Below are positions 32,333 to 40,670 of a stretch of 43,864 nucleotides of DNA, piece after piece. Origin of the DNA: Chloroflexota bacterium (GTDB taxonomy: Bacteria > Chloroflexota > Anaerolineae > Promineifilales > Promineifilaceae); assembly GCA_012515125.1 (NCBI GenBank), contig JAAYYY010000494.1:1-43864 (forward strand), written 5' to 3'. Each line of letters starts with the position of its first letter. Position 1 is the first letter of the stretch. The notes beneath the pieces are model-generated. The model was not told the DNA's origin, did no database searches, and was given only the letters and a program-made list of their open reading frames with translations. The translations under genes were made by a program, and so were the position numbers.

Positions 32333-34120
32333 TCACGCGGGGGCCAGAGCGGGCAAGCGCTCCGCTTGCGCTTCTGGCTCCGGTGACCTTCCCTGGTTTA
32401 TCGCGCGGATGATCTCCAGCGGCAGCTTAGGCCGCCGGTCGTAGGTGAGCAGCCCGTTGATCTCCTGTTCGACGTCGGTCAGCTGAGTATAGCAGTAACC
32501 CTGCAGCAGAGGAGCCCGCTGCAGCGCCCCGACGAGACGCCCATAACTGGCGGCGAATGCCTCCTCGTCCGTCACCGTACTGTATCCCCAACCCTGCTCA
32601 TCGCCAAGCCGGAAGGCGATGCCCCCGCACTCCGACACCAGGATCGGCTGGCCCTCATAGCGGAAATCGCCAACGTAGAGAGGCCGGTTTGACGGGCGGT
32701 AGGCCAGCACTTCCTCCATCGCGGCATAGCGCGCGTAGAGCGTTTCGGCGTCGCTGCTGTAATCGTGTATCGTACACAGATCGCTGTAGGCGTGCTCCCA
32801 GCCGTCGTTGCTGATCACCAGGCGCGTCGGGTCCAGGGCACGGGTCAGGTGGTAGAGCGCCTGCAAAAGCTCCCGCTGGCGCGGCTCCTGCTGCAGGGCC
32901 GGAACGCCCCAGCTCTCGTTCATCGGCACCCAGGCGACGATGCAGGGATGGTTGTAGTCGCGGGCAATGACCTCCTGCCACTCGGCGACGAGGCGGCGCA
33001 CGCCGGTCTCGGAGAAGCGGTAGTTGTTGGCCATCTCCCCCCAGACCAGCAGGCCCAGCCGGTCGGCCCAGTAGAGGTAGCGCGGGTCTTCCACTTTCTG
33101 GTGCTTACGCACGCCGTTGAAGCCCATCTCGCGGGCCAGCTCAACGTCGCGGCGCAAGTCCGCATCGCTCGGCGCGGTGAGCAGACCGGTGGGGAAATAG
33201 CCCTGGTCGAGCACCAGCTTCATGGTGTACGGGGCGCCGTTGAGGCGGATCTTCCCGTCCACCACCTCGATGGAACGCATGCCAAAATAGCTGCGAACTT
33301 CGTCAGGGCGCCCTTCCCCCGTAGATAGGCGCAGCGTCACGTCGTAGCAGGCCGGGTCCTCCGGCGACCAGAGCCGGGCATTGGGGATGGCAACGACAGC
33401 TTCGCCGCTGCCCCCTTCCAGCGCTATCTCCGCCGACGCCACAAATTTGCCCCCGAACGTGATCTCACAGGCAGCGGTAGCGGGCAGCGGCGAGCTGGCT
33501 GTGCAGGCGATGGTCACCGTGCCGGCGCTCACGTTCGGCGTAAGCTGGACACGCGTCAGGTGAACCGCCGGTACGACCTCCAGCCAGACCGTCTGCCAGA
33601 TGCCGCTGCTGGGCGTGTAAAAGATGCCTGCTGACTGCTCCTGCCAGAACTGTTTGCCCCGCGGCTGCGTCAGGTCAGTGATGACGTCTTCCACGCGCAC
33701 GACGAGGTGGTTTGTTTCCGCCAGCAGCGGGGTGATGTCGGCCTGGAAAGGCGTGTGCCCGCCCTCGTGGTAGGCGGCAAGCTCGCCGTTCACCCAGACC
33801 CAGGCCCGGTAATCGACGGCGCCGAAGTGCAGGAGAACGCGTTGCCCGCCCTCGCGCCAGCCCGCCGGGACCATGAAGGTACGGTGATACCAGAGCAGGT
33901 CGTGCCTCTCGCGCCGGCCGATGCCGCTGAGCGCGCTCTGGAAGACATACGGCACTTCGATTCTCTGCGGAAAGCGACCCTCGACGTTCGCCGGATCGTA
34001 CCAGCGCTCTTCCAGGCCCTGGTCTCCGTCATCGAAGGCAAAGTCCCAGGCGCCGTTGAGGTTCAGCCAGTTGGCCCGCACGAACTGCGGGCGTGGATAT
34101 TCAGGACGATGGCTCATCAT
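32333..34120 (-). CDS. GH2 family beta-glycosidase
   Basis: About 595-residue GH2 enzyme with the usual order: sugar-binding jelly roll (residues 1-180), immunoglobulin-like domain (180-280), TIM barrel. The acid/base Glu is in VPMNESWG (about 402) and the nucleophile in ILVSECGG (about 497). GH2 covers beta-galactosidase, beta-glucuronidase and beta-mannosidase; with a GH38 mannosidase and a GH84 GlcNAcase in the same operon, beta-mannosidase or beta-galactosidase is likeliest but not proven. It is short for LacZ (no domain 5). Three ATG codons stand in tandem at 34115-34123; the middle or last fits GGAG best. It overlaps the GH57 stop by about 20 bases. No signal peptide. Confidence 0.9.
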   Translation of the reverse strand: MMSHRPEYPRPQFVRANWLNLNGAWDFAFDDGDQGLEERWYDPANVEGRFPQRIEVPYVFQSALSGIGRRERHDLLWYHRTFMVPAGWREGGQRVLLHFGAVDYRAWVWVNGELAAYHEGGHTPFQADITPLLAETNHLVVRVEDVITDLTQPRGKQFWQEQSAGIFYTPSSGIWQTVWLEVVPAVHLTRVQLTPNVSAGTVTIACTASSPLPATAACEITFGGKFVASAEIALEGGSGEAVVAIPNARLWSPEDPACYDVTLRLSTGEGRPDEVRSYFGMRSIEVVDGKIRLNGAPYTMKLVLDQGYFPTGLLTAPSDADLRRDVELAREMGFNGVRKHQKVEDPRYLYWADRLGLLVWGEMANNYRFSETGVRRLVAEWQEVIARDYNHPCIVAWVPMNESWGVPALQQEPRQRELLQALYHLTRALDPTRLVISNDGWEHAYSDLCTIHDYSSDAETLYARYAAMEEVLAYRPSNRPLYVGDFRYEGQPILVSECGGIAFRLGDEQGWGYSTVTDEEAFAASYGRLVGALQRAPLLQGYCYTQLTDVEQEINGLLTYDRRPKLPLEIIRAINQGRSPEPEAQAERLPALAPA

Positions 34121-35348
34121 CATGTCTCCGAATCAATAATGAATCTTTCGCAGACAGGCCCGCCTCCGGCCGTTTGATCCCGGCGAGCATCTTTTCAGCC
34201 AGGGCAATCGCCTCCAGCGCGTAGTTGTAGCAGTCGAGCCGGCGCTCCGGGCGGGGCGTCCAGCCGCGCCCATCCGAGTTTTCGGCCAGGAGCATGGCCC
34301 GCCACGCCTCCTGGAGCATCAGCTGATTCTCTGGATGCAGCACAGTCGCCAGCCGCAGCTTCTGTTCGGCCTCCTGGCAGAGGGCGTTGAGCCGGGCATT
34401 GTCGGGATCGGCCGTCCATACGTCGAGGTTGCGTTCGGAGCTGCCTGCCGGCACGTAGACAGTTCTTGCCGGGGGGTAGGCCGCCAGGTAATCGCGGGGC
34501 AGCATAGAGCCGGTGAACGGCAGCTCCCACACCTGTTGCATGAAGCGCGCGAAGGCGTCCAGCGAGAGCGAATCCTTGCCCAGCGCCGCATAGGCGCCGA
34601 TGAACTCGGCGTCCGAAGGGCCGCAGAAGAGCAGCGCCGGGACATCCCCGGCGTGGGCGTCAACCTGGCGGAGCAAATCGGCGATGCTGTCAAAAGCTTT
34701 GCGCCCATAGGCCGTGTCAAAGAGCAGGCCGATCAGTTCGCGGTACATCGGAAAGGCGGTAAGCGTGGCCCCCCGGGCGCCGCTCATGCGCAGCGGGTGA
34801 AGCAACTCCGGGCCGTCGGCCGCCAGGGATGGGCCCACTGCGGGTAGCGGCTGGGTGGACAGGTTGAGCTGCTGCCGGAGCCCGGACAGGAGCAGGCGAG
34901 GCGTCAATAGGGTGTAGCTGTAACCGGCGGCCTCCAGTAGCGGAGCCAGCGACGGGTCGTACGCAAACTCCTGCAGAAAGATGCCCTGCGGGCGCGGCAC
35001 AGCCAGGTCGCCAAAGAGCCGGTCATAGATGGCGATGAAGCGGGCGACGTGCTGCCGGGCGTGGTCGGAGGGAATGAGCGGCAGGATAGGATTCGCGTAG
35101 GTGCCGCCCATCAGCTCGATCTGCCCTCGCTCCAGAAGCAGGCGCAGGAGGTCAATGCCCTCGGGCCACCGTTCGGCCAGCAGCTCCAGCGTGACGCCCG
35201 AATACTCAAAGACGGCGGGCAGCTCAGGGCGCGCGGCGAAGAATTCGAGCGTAGGCAGATAACTGCGCTCGACCAGATCGGCAGCCGCGCCGGGATGGAA
35301 CTCGGCGTATTGAATGTTGGCGTGGAAGAAGGGGATCAGGTGCAGCAT
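34101..35348 (-). CDS. GH57-like glycoside hydrolase
   Basis: 415-residue protein with the compact GH57 (beta/alpha)7 plan. The N-terminus MLHLIPFFHANIQYAEFHPG has the GH57 entry motif in a variant form, IELMGGTYANPILPLIP corresponds to the E(L/F)xxxxYxHPI(L)P motif, and GIFLQEFAYDPSL (122-134) occupies the nucleophile region with Glu127. The C-terminal helices include LNALCQEAEQKLRLA. GH57 enzymes act on alpha-glucans, alpha-galactosides and related sugars; the substrate is undecided. It begins 8 bases after the GH84 stop, with no ribosome site of its own, so translation is probably coupled. Confidence 0.82.
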   Translation of the reverse strand: MLHLIPFFHANIQYAEFHPGAAADLVERSYLPTLEFFAARPELPAVFEYSGVTLELLAERWPEGIDLLRLLLERGQIELMGGTYANPILPLIPSDHARQHVARFIAIYDRLFGDLAVPRPQGIFLQEFAYDPSLAPLLEAAGYSYTLLTPRLLLSGLRQQLNLSTQPLPAVGPSLAADGPELLHPLRMSGARGATLTAFPMYRELIGLLFDTAYGRKAFDSIADLLRQVDAHAGDVPALLFCGPSDAEFIGAYAALGKDSLSLDAFARFMQQVWELPFTGSMLPRDYLAAYPPARTVYVPAGSSERNLDVWTADPDNARLNALCQEAEQKLRLATVLHPENQLMLQEAWRAMLLAENSDGRGWTPRPERRLDCYNYALEAIALAEKMLAGIKRPEAGLSAKDSLLIRRHDDEPSS

Positions 35349-35356
35349 ATGACCAT

Positions 35357-36796
35357 TCAGCTCGTGGTGGGTGGTTCGGTGGAAATAGCTTCTTCTTCAG
35401 GCAGCGCCTCTGCCCGGCGTTCTGTTCCGAAGTCCCGGCCGGATACAGCCGCCGCCAGCGCATAATCGGCCAGTGGCAGCAGCACGCTGCCGCCGGTCCG
35501 GCAGGGTTGGGCCAGCGCAGCCCGCCGCAGCTCGCCAAGCGCGCCGGCCCCAGAAGCGGCGGGCCAACCCGCCAGGCCTGCAGAGAGAACGGCAAGCGTC
35601 TGGCGGCCAAGTGCGAGCCACGCCTCCAGAGCGTCCAGCCAGGGACGTATCTCAATTCGCAGCAGCTCATCTTCGAGGTCAGAGCGCAGAGATTGGCAGT
35701 CCTGGGTCAGGGTGGCGAGATAGCCGTTCAGAGCATGCACGGCGCTGCTCTCCGCGGCCTGCTCGCCCCGCCGCAGCGACGCGAGCGTGGCTGTGACCAG
35801 CGTTGCCAGAGGTTCGGGCGGATCAGGATAGAGCGCCGAGAAGAGGCTGGTCTCGGCAAAGCGGCGCAGCGCGGCATGGCTGGAGGGACCGGCTGTGGTA
35901 TAGAGCGCGCGATCCCATGCTGCTGAGGGCTCGTACATCTGCGGCGCGCGCAGATATTCGCCGGTGGTCTGCAGGGGGATCTGCGAAGCGACCGGCTGCA
36001 GCATCAGGTTGGCGACGTAGCCGCGCGTGTGTGCGTAGAGCGTCGTTTCGCGCCCCCGCAGCGGGCCAAGATGCAGCTCTGGCGCCATCGCCAGATCGTT
36101 AACCGGGTAATTGTCCCAAATGACCGGGGGGCGCCCGGTGGCGGCGGCAAAGGCGTCTACGTCGGCAACCGTAATCTCGGACGAGCAAACGTCCGGGCCG
36201 GTGTAGAAAAGCTCGATTGCCGGATGCAGCAGCGCGCCGAAGGTGTGCAGCGTCTCTGGGAACGGCGCCCGGCCGGCATAGTCTGTCGGGCAAACGAACA
36301 GCGGACAGGCCGGATCCAGCTCCTGGAGCCAGGCATAAACACGGTTGCAGAGATCGGCCTGAGCGGCAGCCGGAGAGGCGTAACGGCGGGCATCCTCCGC
36401 GCTGATGAGGCGAGGCGTGACGTCGTCCATGAGCAGGCCAAAGGCGCGGGCGCCGATCTGGTAGAAGGCGTGCAGCTTCGTAGTAATCGCCGCGAATTCT
36501 CCGGCGTCGGCAAGGTGCAGCCCGGCCGATGGGCTGAGGGCGTAGCAGAAGGTCAGGCGGGCTTCGCCGGCTACGGCAATCGTCTCCGCGAAAGCGGCCA
36601 TATCCTCGCCGCTGTACGGTTTCCGCCAGTCGTCACGATGGCAGCGGTCGTTCTTCGGCGCGTAGATGTACAGGTTGAAGCCGTGCTCGCCGAGAAAGCG
36701 GATCAGGCCCTGCCGCTGGCTAGCGCTATAGAAGGGGCCATAGAAGCCCTCGATGACCCCGCGCAGCGTGAAGAAAGGGGCGTCGCTACCGGACAT
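35357..36796 (-). CDS. Beta-N-acetylglucosaminidase, GH84 (O-GlcNAcase-like)
   Basis: 479-residue enzyme. The catalytic barrel begins with LRGVIEGFYGPFYS (11-24) and LYIYAPKNDRCHRDDWR (42-58), both diagnostic for GH84. The paired catalytic aspartates are Asp124-Asp125 in GLLMDDV. YAHTRGYVANLM and WDNYPVNDLAM are further substrate-site blocks. It removes terminal beta-GlcNAc by substrate-assisted catalysis. The C-terminal 180 residues are helical. No signal peptide, so cytoplasmic. ATG at 36796 is chosen because GAGGGAG lies 8 bases upstream; the frame extends 28 codons further without similarity. First gene of the glycosidase operon. Confidence 0.92.
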   Translation of the reverse strand: MSGSDAPFFTLRGVIEGFYGPFYSASQRQGLIRFLGEHGFNLYIYAPKNDRCHRDDWRKPYSGEDMAAFAETIAVAGEARLTFCYALSPSAGLHLADAGEFAAITTKLHAFYQIGARAFGLLMDDVTPRLISAEDARRYASPAAAQADLCNRVYAWLQELDPACPLFVCPTDYAGRAPFPETLHTFGALLHPAIELFYTGPDVCSSEITVADVDAFAAATGRPPVIWDNYPVNDLAMAPELHLGPLRGRETTLYAHTRGYVANLMLQPVASQIPLQTTGEYLRAPQMYEPSAAWDRALYTTAGPSSHAALRRFAETSLFSALYPDPPEPLATLVTATLASLRRGEQAAESSAVHALNGYLATLTQDCQSLRSDLEDELLRIEIRPWLDALEAWLALGRQTLAVLSAGLAGWPAASGAGALGELRRAALAQPCRTGGSVLLPLADYALAAAVSGRDFGTERRAEALPEEEAISTEPPTTS

Positions 36797-37158
36797 CACC
36801 GCTGCTCCCTCGTACGGTGCGCGTCCACATGGCAAACACCTGCCACTGGCTGGAGGTGTCTTTATAGTCGGCAGCCGCAATCAGCAGACTGCCTGCGACA
36901 AACAAATGAATTGGACCCACCGAACAATCAAAGACTCGATATAAACAGGGCGAGAGGTGGTGATGCGATTGGCTTTGCCCTGAACAAACTCATATCGGGC
37001 TGGCGCCCGTGTGAAGGTGACCTCTTCCTTACGTGCGCCGGGTGGTGCCGGGAACAGGTAGTGTCCTGCGGGCAATACGAGGCGCAAACGGCGCCCTCAC
37101 CCGCGACCGTCCACCGCATGCGGATTTTATCCCGTTCTGTGCGTGGAAACAACATGAC
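36797..37158. other. Intergenic region upstream of the glycosidase operon
   Basis: About 360 bases. A minus-strand TATAAA (36861-36866) lies 65 bases before the GH84 start, without a good -35. Short open frames on both strands have no ribosome site. This is where a regulator of the operon would be expected to bind. Confidence 0.4.
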
Positions 37159-37377
37159 ATAATTAAGCGAGCCATGGCCAGAGCTGCGCGCGAAGTGATC
37201 TTGTTGCTTGACAGCAGCAAACTGGGCGCCCGGTCGTTGCTGCAGGTACTGGAGATTGAGGAGATCACCCTGATGATCGCCGGCAGCGGCGCCTCACCCG
37301 AGGAAGTAGCCGCGCTCAAGGCGAGGGGGCTGCCTGTCGAGATCGTCCCCCTTTCCGGCCCTACCCCGGTCGATTAG
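37159..37377 (+). pseudogene. Truncated DeoR-family regulator (C-terminal remnant)
   Basis: The last 73 codons of an open frame read IIKRAMARAAREVILLLDSS...KLGARSLLQVLEIEEIT...PEEVAALKARGLPVEIVPL, which aligns with the C-terminal end of the DeoR sugar-phosphate sensor domain (VxRAMIxAAREVIxLADSSKFG...). The remaining about 180 residues, including the DNA-binding helix-turn-helix, are missing, and the upstream bases give no recognisable DeoR in any frame. An ATG at 37174 lacks a ribosome site. DeoR proteins commonly control sugar catabolic operons, so it may be the relic of the regulator of the divergent glycosidase operon. Confidence 0.68.
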
Positions 37378-37406
37378 CCGTCCGCTTGCGCCGCCTGACT
37401 TACAAG

Positions 37407-40400
37407 CTACGACGAAGCAGGCGGATAACCCAGCTCGTCCAGCAGCCTACTCGCCGCCTGCGTGTCTGCAGCTGCCAGCACGTCGCGGATGGCTATCGCC
37501 AGGCTGCCGGGCGGCAGTCCCGGCCGCAGAGCAAGCGCCAGCTCGCGAGCAATCGCCAGCCAGGGCAGCTCCGCCTCGCTCTCCGCCACGTAGAGACGGC
37601 CCGCCGGCTGGTCCAGCCAGACCCGCACCGGCTCCGGCGGGCTCGCCAGCTCGGCGTCGCCCAGAGATAGCCTGAACTCGAGTTGCAGGGACGAGGCCCG
37701 CCAGACCTGCAGGCGGGCAAGGGTAGAGCCGGCCGCCCCGCGGCCATCCCCCAGCTCAGCCTGCACAATCCGATGGATCAGGTAAGCCCTATCGACCAGA
37801 CGCTGCTCAACCACCGGCAAACGCACGGCATCCGGCCACACGGTAAGGCGGGCCTGTACCAGCGCAGATAGAGGTCGCACGCCTGCCGCCTTAAGCACGC
37901 CTGCCGCAGCTAGATCGGGCGAGAGGAAGCGCCCGGCCGCGCCGGCAAAGCGCTGGGCCAGCTCTTCCTCCCCGGCAAAGGCTAGCTGGTCGGGCCGCCG
38001 CAGTACCCTGTCGCGATCGGGGATGACCTCATGTGGACGCAGGGCCGCCAGCCATTCTTGCTCGATCTCACCTGCGACAAACAGGGCGTCCAGCCGCCGC
38101 CAGATCGCCCAGACCCGATCCAGTAAGGCCGGATGAAGCTGATGATTTCCTTGCGCGGCGTCACCAATCTCCAGAAGGGCGGCAGCCACCTCGTCAGCGT
38201 CCGGCAGCGCGCGAACGCCAAGCCATTCCACGAGGGCGGCGATGGCCTTGCTCTCCACCGGCTCGGCAATGTGCGCCCTGTCGCCGAGCAGATCGCGGGC
38301 CTCGCGCTCCGTGTACGCGCTCCGGGCCGGCCGGAAGGAGCCATCCATGCAGGGAACCAGAGGCAGCGCGCTCAGCTTCTCGCGCAGCTCCTCGTCGTCG
38401 CGGAACTCGCCGAGCCGTCCCGCCAGAAGCTGCAGGAGACGGTGGCGGGCGTCAGACGGCAGATCGGGACGGTTCTGCAGGACCCGGGGGAGTTGCTCGT
38501 AAAGGTAGGCGTCGAAGGTGAGTTCCTCCATACCCAGATCCCGGAGGAATTCGGCGCGTCCGCCCAGCTCGTCAAGCTCCACAAGACCGGCTGCCTCCAG
38601 CGGATCGGCGAAGCCGCCGGGAATATAGAGATCGGCCAGCGGTCTCAGCTCGCCGCCGATTGGCCCAAGGGGTAACCGGCGAATCAGGCGCCCCAGCGCG
38701 GGATCGTCGGCAAAGATCTCAATTTGCCGCGACTCGAACCAGCGGAAAAGGCGCGGCAGGTCGAGCCGTCCCAGCCGCCACTCCTCCTCCAGCCGGTCAG
38801 GAGGTGCTTCCGCCAGGAGGGTAACCGCCTGCCGCACGCCGAACTCTGGGACAAAGCGGCCGGGAAAGCTATCTACGGGCGCGAGGGGATGCAACCAGGC
38901 AACGTCAGGGAAGAGTGCTCGCGCCTCGGCGCTGCCCCGGTAGACGCGGTCGAGGCGCTCCAGCATCATCGCTTCCGTCAACACGACGGCGCATGTCACA
39001 AGCGCCGCCAGTCCCCGCTCTCGGGCTGCCGGCGAGCGGTCCAGCAACGGATCGATAAGCTGCCAGAGAGCCAGCAGGTCGTCGAGCGTCTGCAAATAGG
39101 GCGGCGCCAGAGCAAGCGGCGTGGGCCGGTCCAGGCCGGCAGCGCGCAGGGCCTTCGCCACGTCGGAGGCGGCAATGAGCGGCACGCCACTCTCTTCCTG
39201 ACGTAACAGGGCGTAGTATGGCGCCAGGTCAGGATGGACGAGGGGAAGCTGCAATGCCTGAAGGATGCGCAGCATCTCCTCGGAAGGGCGCCGGTCCAGG
39301 AGGTATGTTTCTGCGGGCAGCCGCCACTCTCCCTGCAGCGTGTGGACGACGGGCTGCTGCGACAGCAGGGGCGCGACGCGATTCCAGAAGGCGGCAAATA
39401 TGGCGGGGAGATCGCCGTTCTGCGCCATCTGCCTGGTCTCGGACAGCTGTTGGAGGAACTGCCAGAAGCCCGTGGGTCTTAGCGCCTCGCGGACTCTCTC
39501 CAGGTTCCCGGCGACGAGTTCGGCGGCGGCGGTCAACGCCGCTTCATTCCACGCCGCCTGATAGCCGTTTTCCAGGTGGATCCGCTTCCTGTCCGACGTC
39601 GGGTAAAAATCGGCGTTGGCGTGGAAGGGCAGTGGCGTGCTGCTTTCGGTGGGCAGGCCGGCGAAGAGGCACCCCTGGCGGAGTGGCGCTTCCAGGGGCA
39701 GCGCCAGCCGGACCTCGCTTTCGCGCGTTGTCTCGATCTCCCAGGGATAGCGGGCGCGCAGTTGCGCCGCCTCGTCAAAGCGGCCGTCGAGCAGGAGCCA
39801 GCGGCTGGCTCTGCCCGTCTCATCTTCCAGGTGAAGCACGTTTTCGTCCGCCACCAGGCGCGTGATCCGGCGCAGGAGCGCGCCCTCGCGCCGCACCTCC
39901 AGTTGCTGCAGCCGGCGAAGGAAGAGGGCCGCATGCTCGATCGCCCGGGCCAGTCTGGTCGCCAGATCATCCAGCTCTCCGGGTTGGATGGCCGGCAGCC
40001 GCAGGCGGCGCCGTACCGGCGAGCCGGCGTCGAAAGCCCAGGGCAGACGGAAGAGGGTGTCCGTGGTCTTCACGCGCCGCTCCTCGATGCGTTCTTCCGG
40101 CAGTGCTTCCGGGCGGATGATCCAGTGTCGATTGCCAGAGAGGATTTCCGGCCTGTCGGTGATCTGGTAAACGGCGAGGAACCCCAGACCGAAGGCCCCC
40201 ATCGTCCCGGCTTCCTCGCGCTTGCCGCCGCTCGCCAGCCTCTGCATGCGGGCAAAGTCAAGCGGGCGGAAGACGCCGCCATTGCTCACCAGCAGGGCTT
40301 CAGCTGTCACGTCGAAGGCGATCCACGGTGGGCCGGCCTCGGACTCGCCGGCCTGCACGTCGTCTGCATTCTGGATCAGCTCGTAAGCCAGTGTCTCGAT

Positions 40401-40484
40401 ACCCTGCATATCTCGCAGTTGGGCTTCGAGAAAACCGAGGTAATCGACACCCTGGGGAAGAAAGGTAGAGTCACCGGAGGCCAT
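37407..40484 (-). CDS. Sacsin N-terminal-like GHKL ATPase, large protein
   Basis: 1025-residue protein whose N-terminus is an HSP90-type GHKL ATPase of the sacsin subgroup: ELIQNADD (35-42) is the N box, SNGG (about 67-70) and GAFGLGFLAVYQITDRPEILSG (96-117) are the following ATP-lid motifs, and PFHANADFYPTSDRKRI marks the sacsin-specific extension. The remaining 650 residues are helical, Leu/Arg-rich and without a recognised enzymatic domain; repeats of LxxPxDGS-like segments recall sacsin. Bacterial sacsin-like proteins may be chaperones or parts of defence systems. ATG at 40484 has GGAGAG 5 bases upstream; 51 codons upstream in frame are low-complexity. A 186-base gap separates it from the histidine kinase gene. 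Confidence 0.88.
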   Translation of the reverse strand: MASGDSTFLPQGVDYLGFLEAQLRDMQGIETLAYELIQNADDVQAGESEAGPPWIAFDVTAEALLVSNGGVFRPLDFARMQRLASGGKREEAGTMGAFGLGFLAVYQITDRPEILSGNRHWIIRPEALPEERIEERRVKTTDTLFRLPWAFDAGSPVRRRLRLPAIQPGELDDLATRLARAIEHAALFLRRLQQLEVRREGALLRRITRLVADENVLHLEDETGRASRWLLLDGRFDEAAQLRARYPWEIETTRESEVRLALPLEAPLRQGCLFAGLPTESSTPLPFHANADFYPTSDRKRIHLENGYQAAWNEAALTAAAELVAGNLERVREALRPTGFWQFLQQLSETRQMAQNGDLPAIFAAFWNRVAPLLSQQPVVHTLQGEWRLPAETYLLDRRPSEEMLRILQALQLPLVHPDLAPYYALLRQEESGVPLIAASDVAKALRAAGLDRPTPLALAPPYLQTLDDLLALWQLIDPLLDRSPAARERGLAALVTCAVVLTEAMMLERLDRVYRGSAEARALFPDVAWLHPLAPVDSFPGRFVPEFGVRQAVTLLAEAPPDRLEEEWRLGRLDLPRLFRWFESRQIEIFADDPALGRLIRRLPLGPIGGELRPLADLYIPGGFADPLEAAGLVELDELGGRAEFLRDLGMEELTFDAYLYEQLPRVLQNRPDLPSDARHRLLQLLAGRLGEFRDDEELREKLSALPLVPCMDGSFRPARSAYTEREARDLLGDRAHIAEPVESKAIAALVEWLGVRALPDADEVAAALLEIGDAAQGNHQLHPALLDRVWAIWRRLDALFVAGEIEQEWLAALRPHEVIPDRDRVLRRPDQLAFAGEEELAQRFAGAAGRFLSPDLAAAGVLKAAGVRPLSALVQARLTVWPDAVRLPVVEQRLVDRAYLIHRIVQAELGDGRGAAGSTLARLQVWRASSLQLEFRLSLGDAELASPPEPVRVWLDQPAGRLYVAESEAELPWLAIARELALALRPGLPPGSLAIAIRDVLAAADTQAASRLLDELGYPPASS

Positions 40485-40514
40485 CAGCTCTCTCCATCGC
40501 CAATCAGGCGTGGT

Positions 40515-40533
40515 GCGGCCGGGACCCGGCCGC
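40515..40533. repeat. Perfect GC inverted repeat before the sacsin-like gene
   Basis: 9-bp arms around a single base (40515-40523 with 40525-40533), 31 bases before the start codon, in its leader. It has no T run, so not an intrinsic terminator. An operator or RNA structure is possible. Confidence 0.5.
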
Positions 40534-40670
40534 GACGAGGCGATCTTAAGCCCATCGCCCCATTGGAACAAACCGCCGGGGCGACTATGGGCAATCAGCG
40601 TCCGGGAGAGAGCATGAAGGTGGCTTCCCGCCGGCACAAGCTAACCGATTCGCTTGAGAAAGGGCTGAGA

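Noticed and set aside
36881-37087. 68-codon minus-strand frame between the DeoR remnant and GH84
   Set aside because: The start is TTG without ribosome site; the sequence looks somewhat protein-like but I could not support it as a gene.
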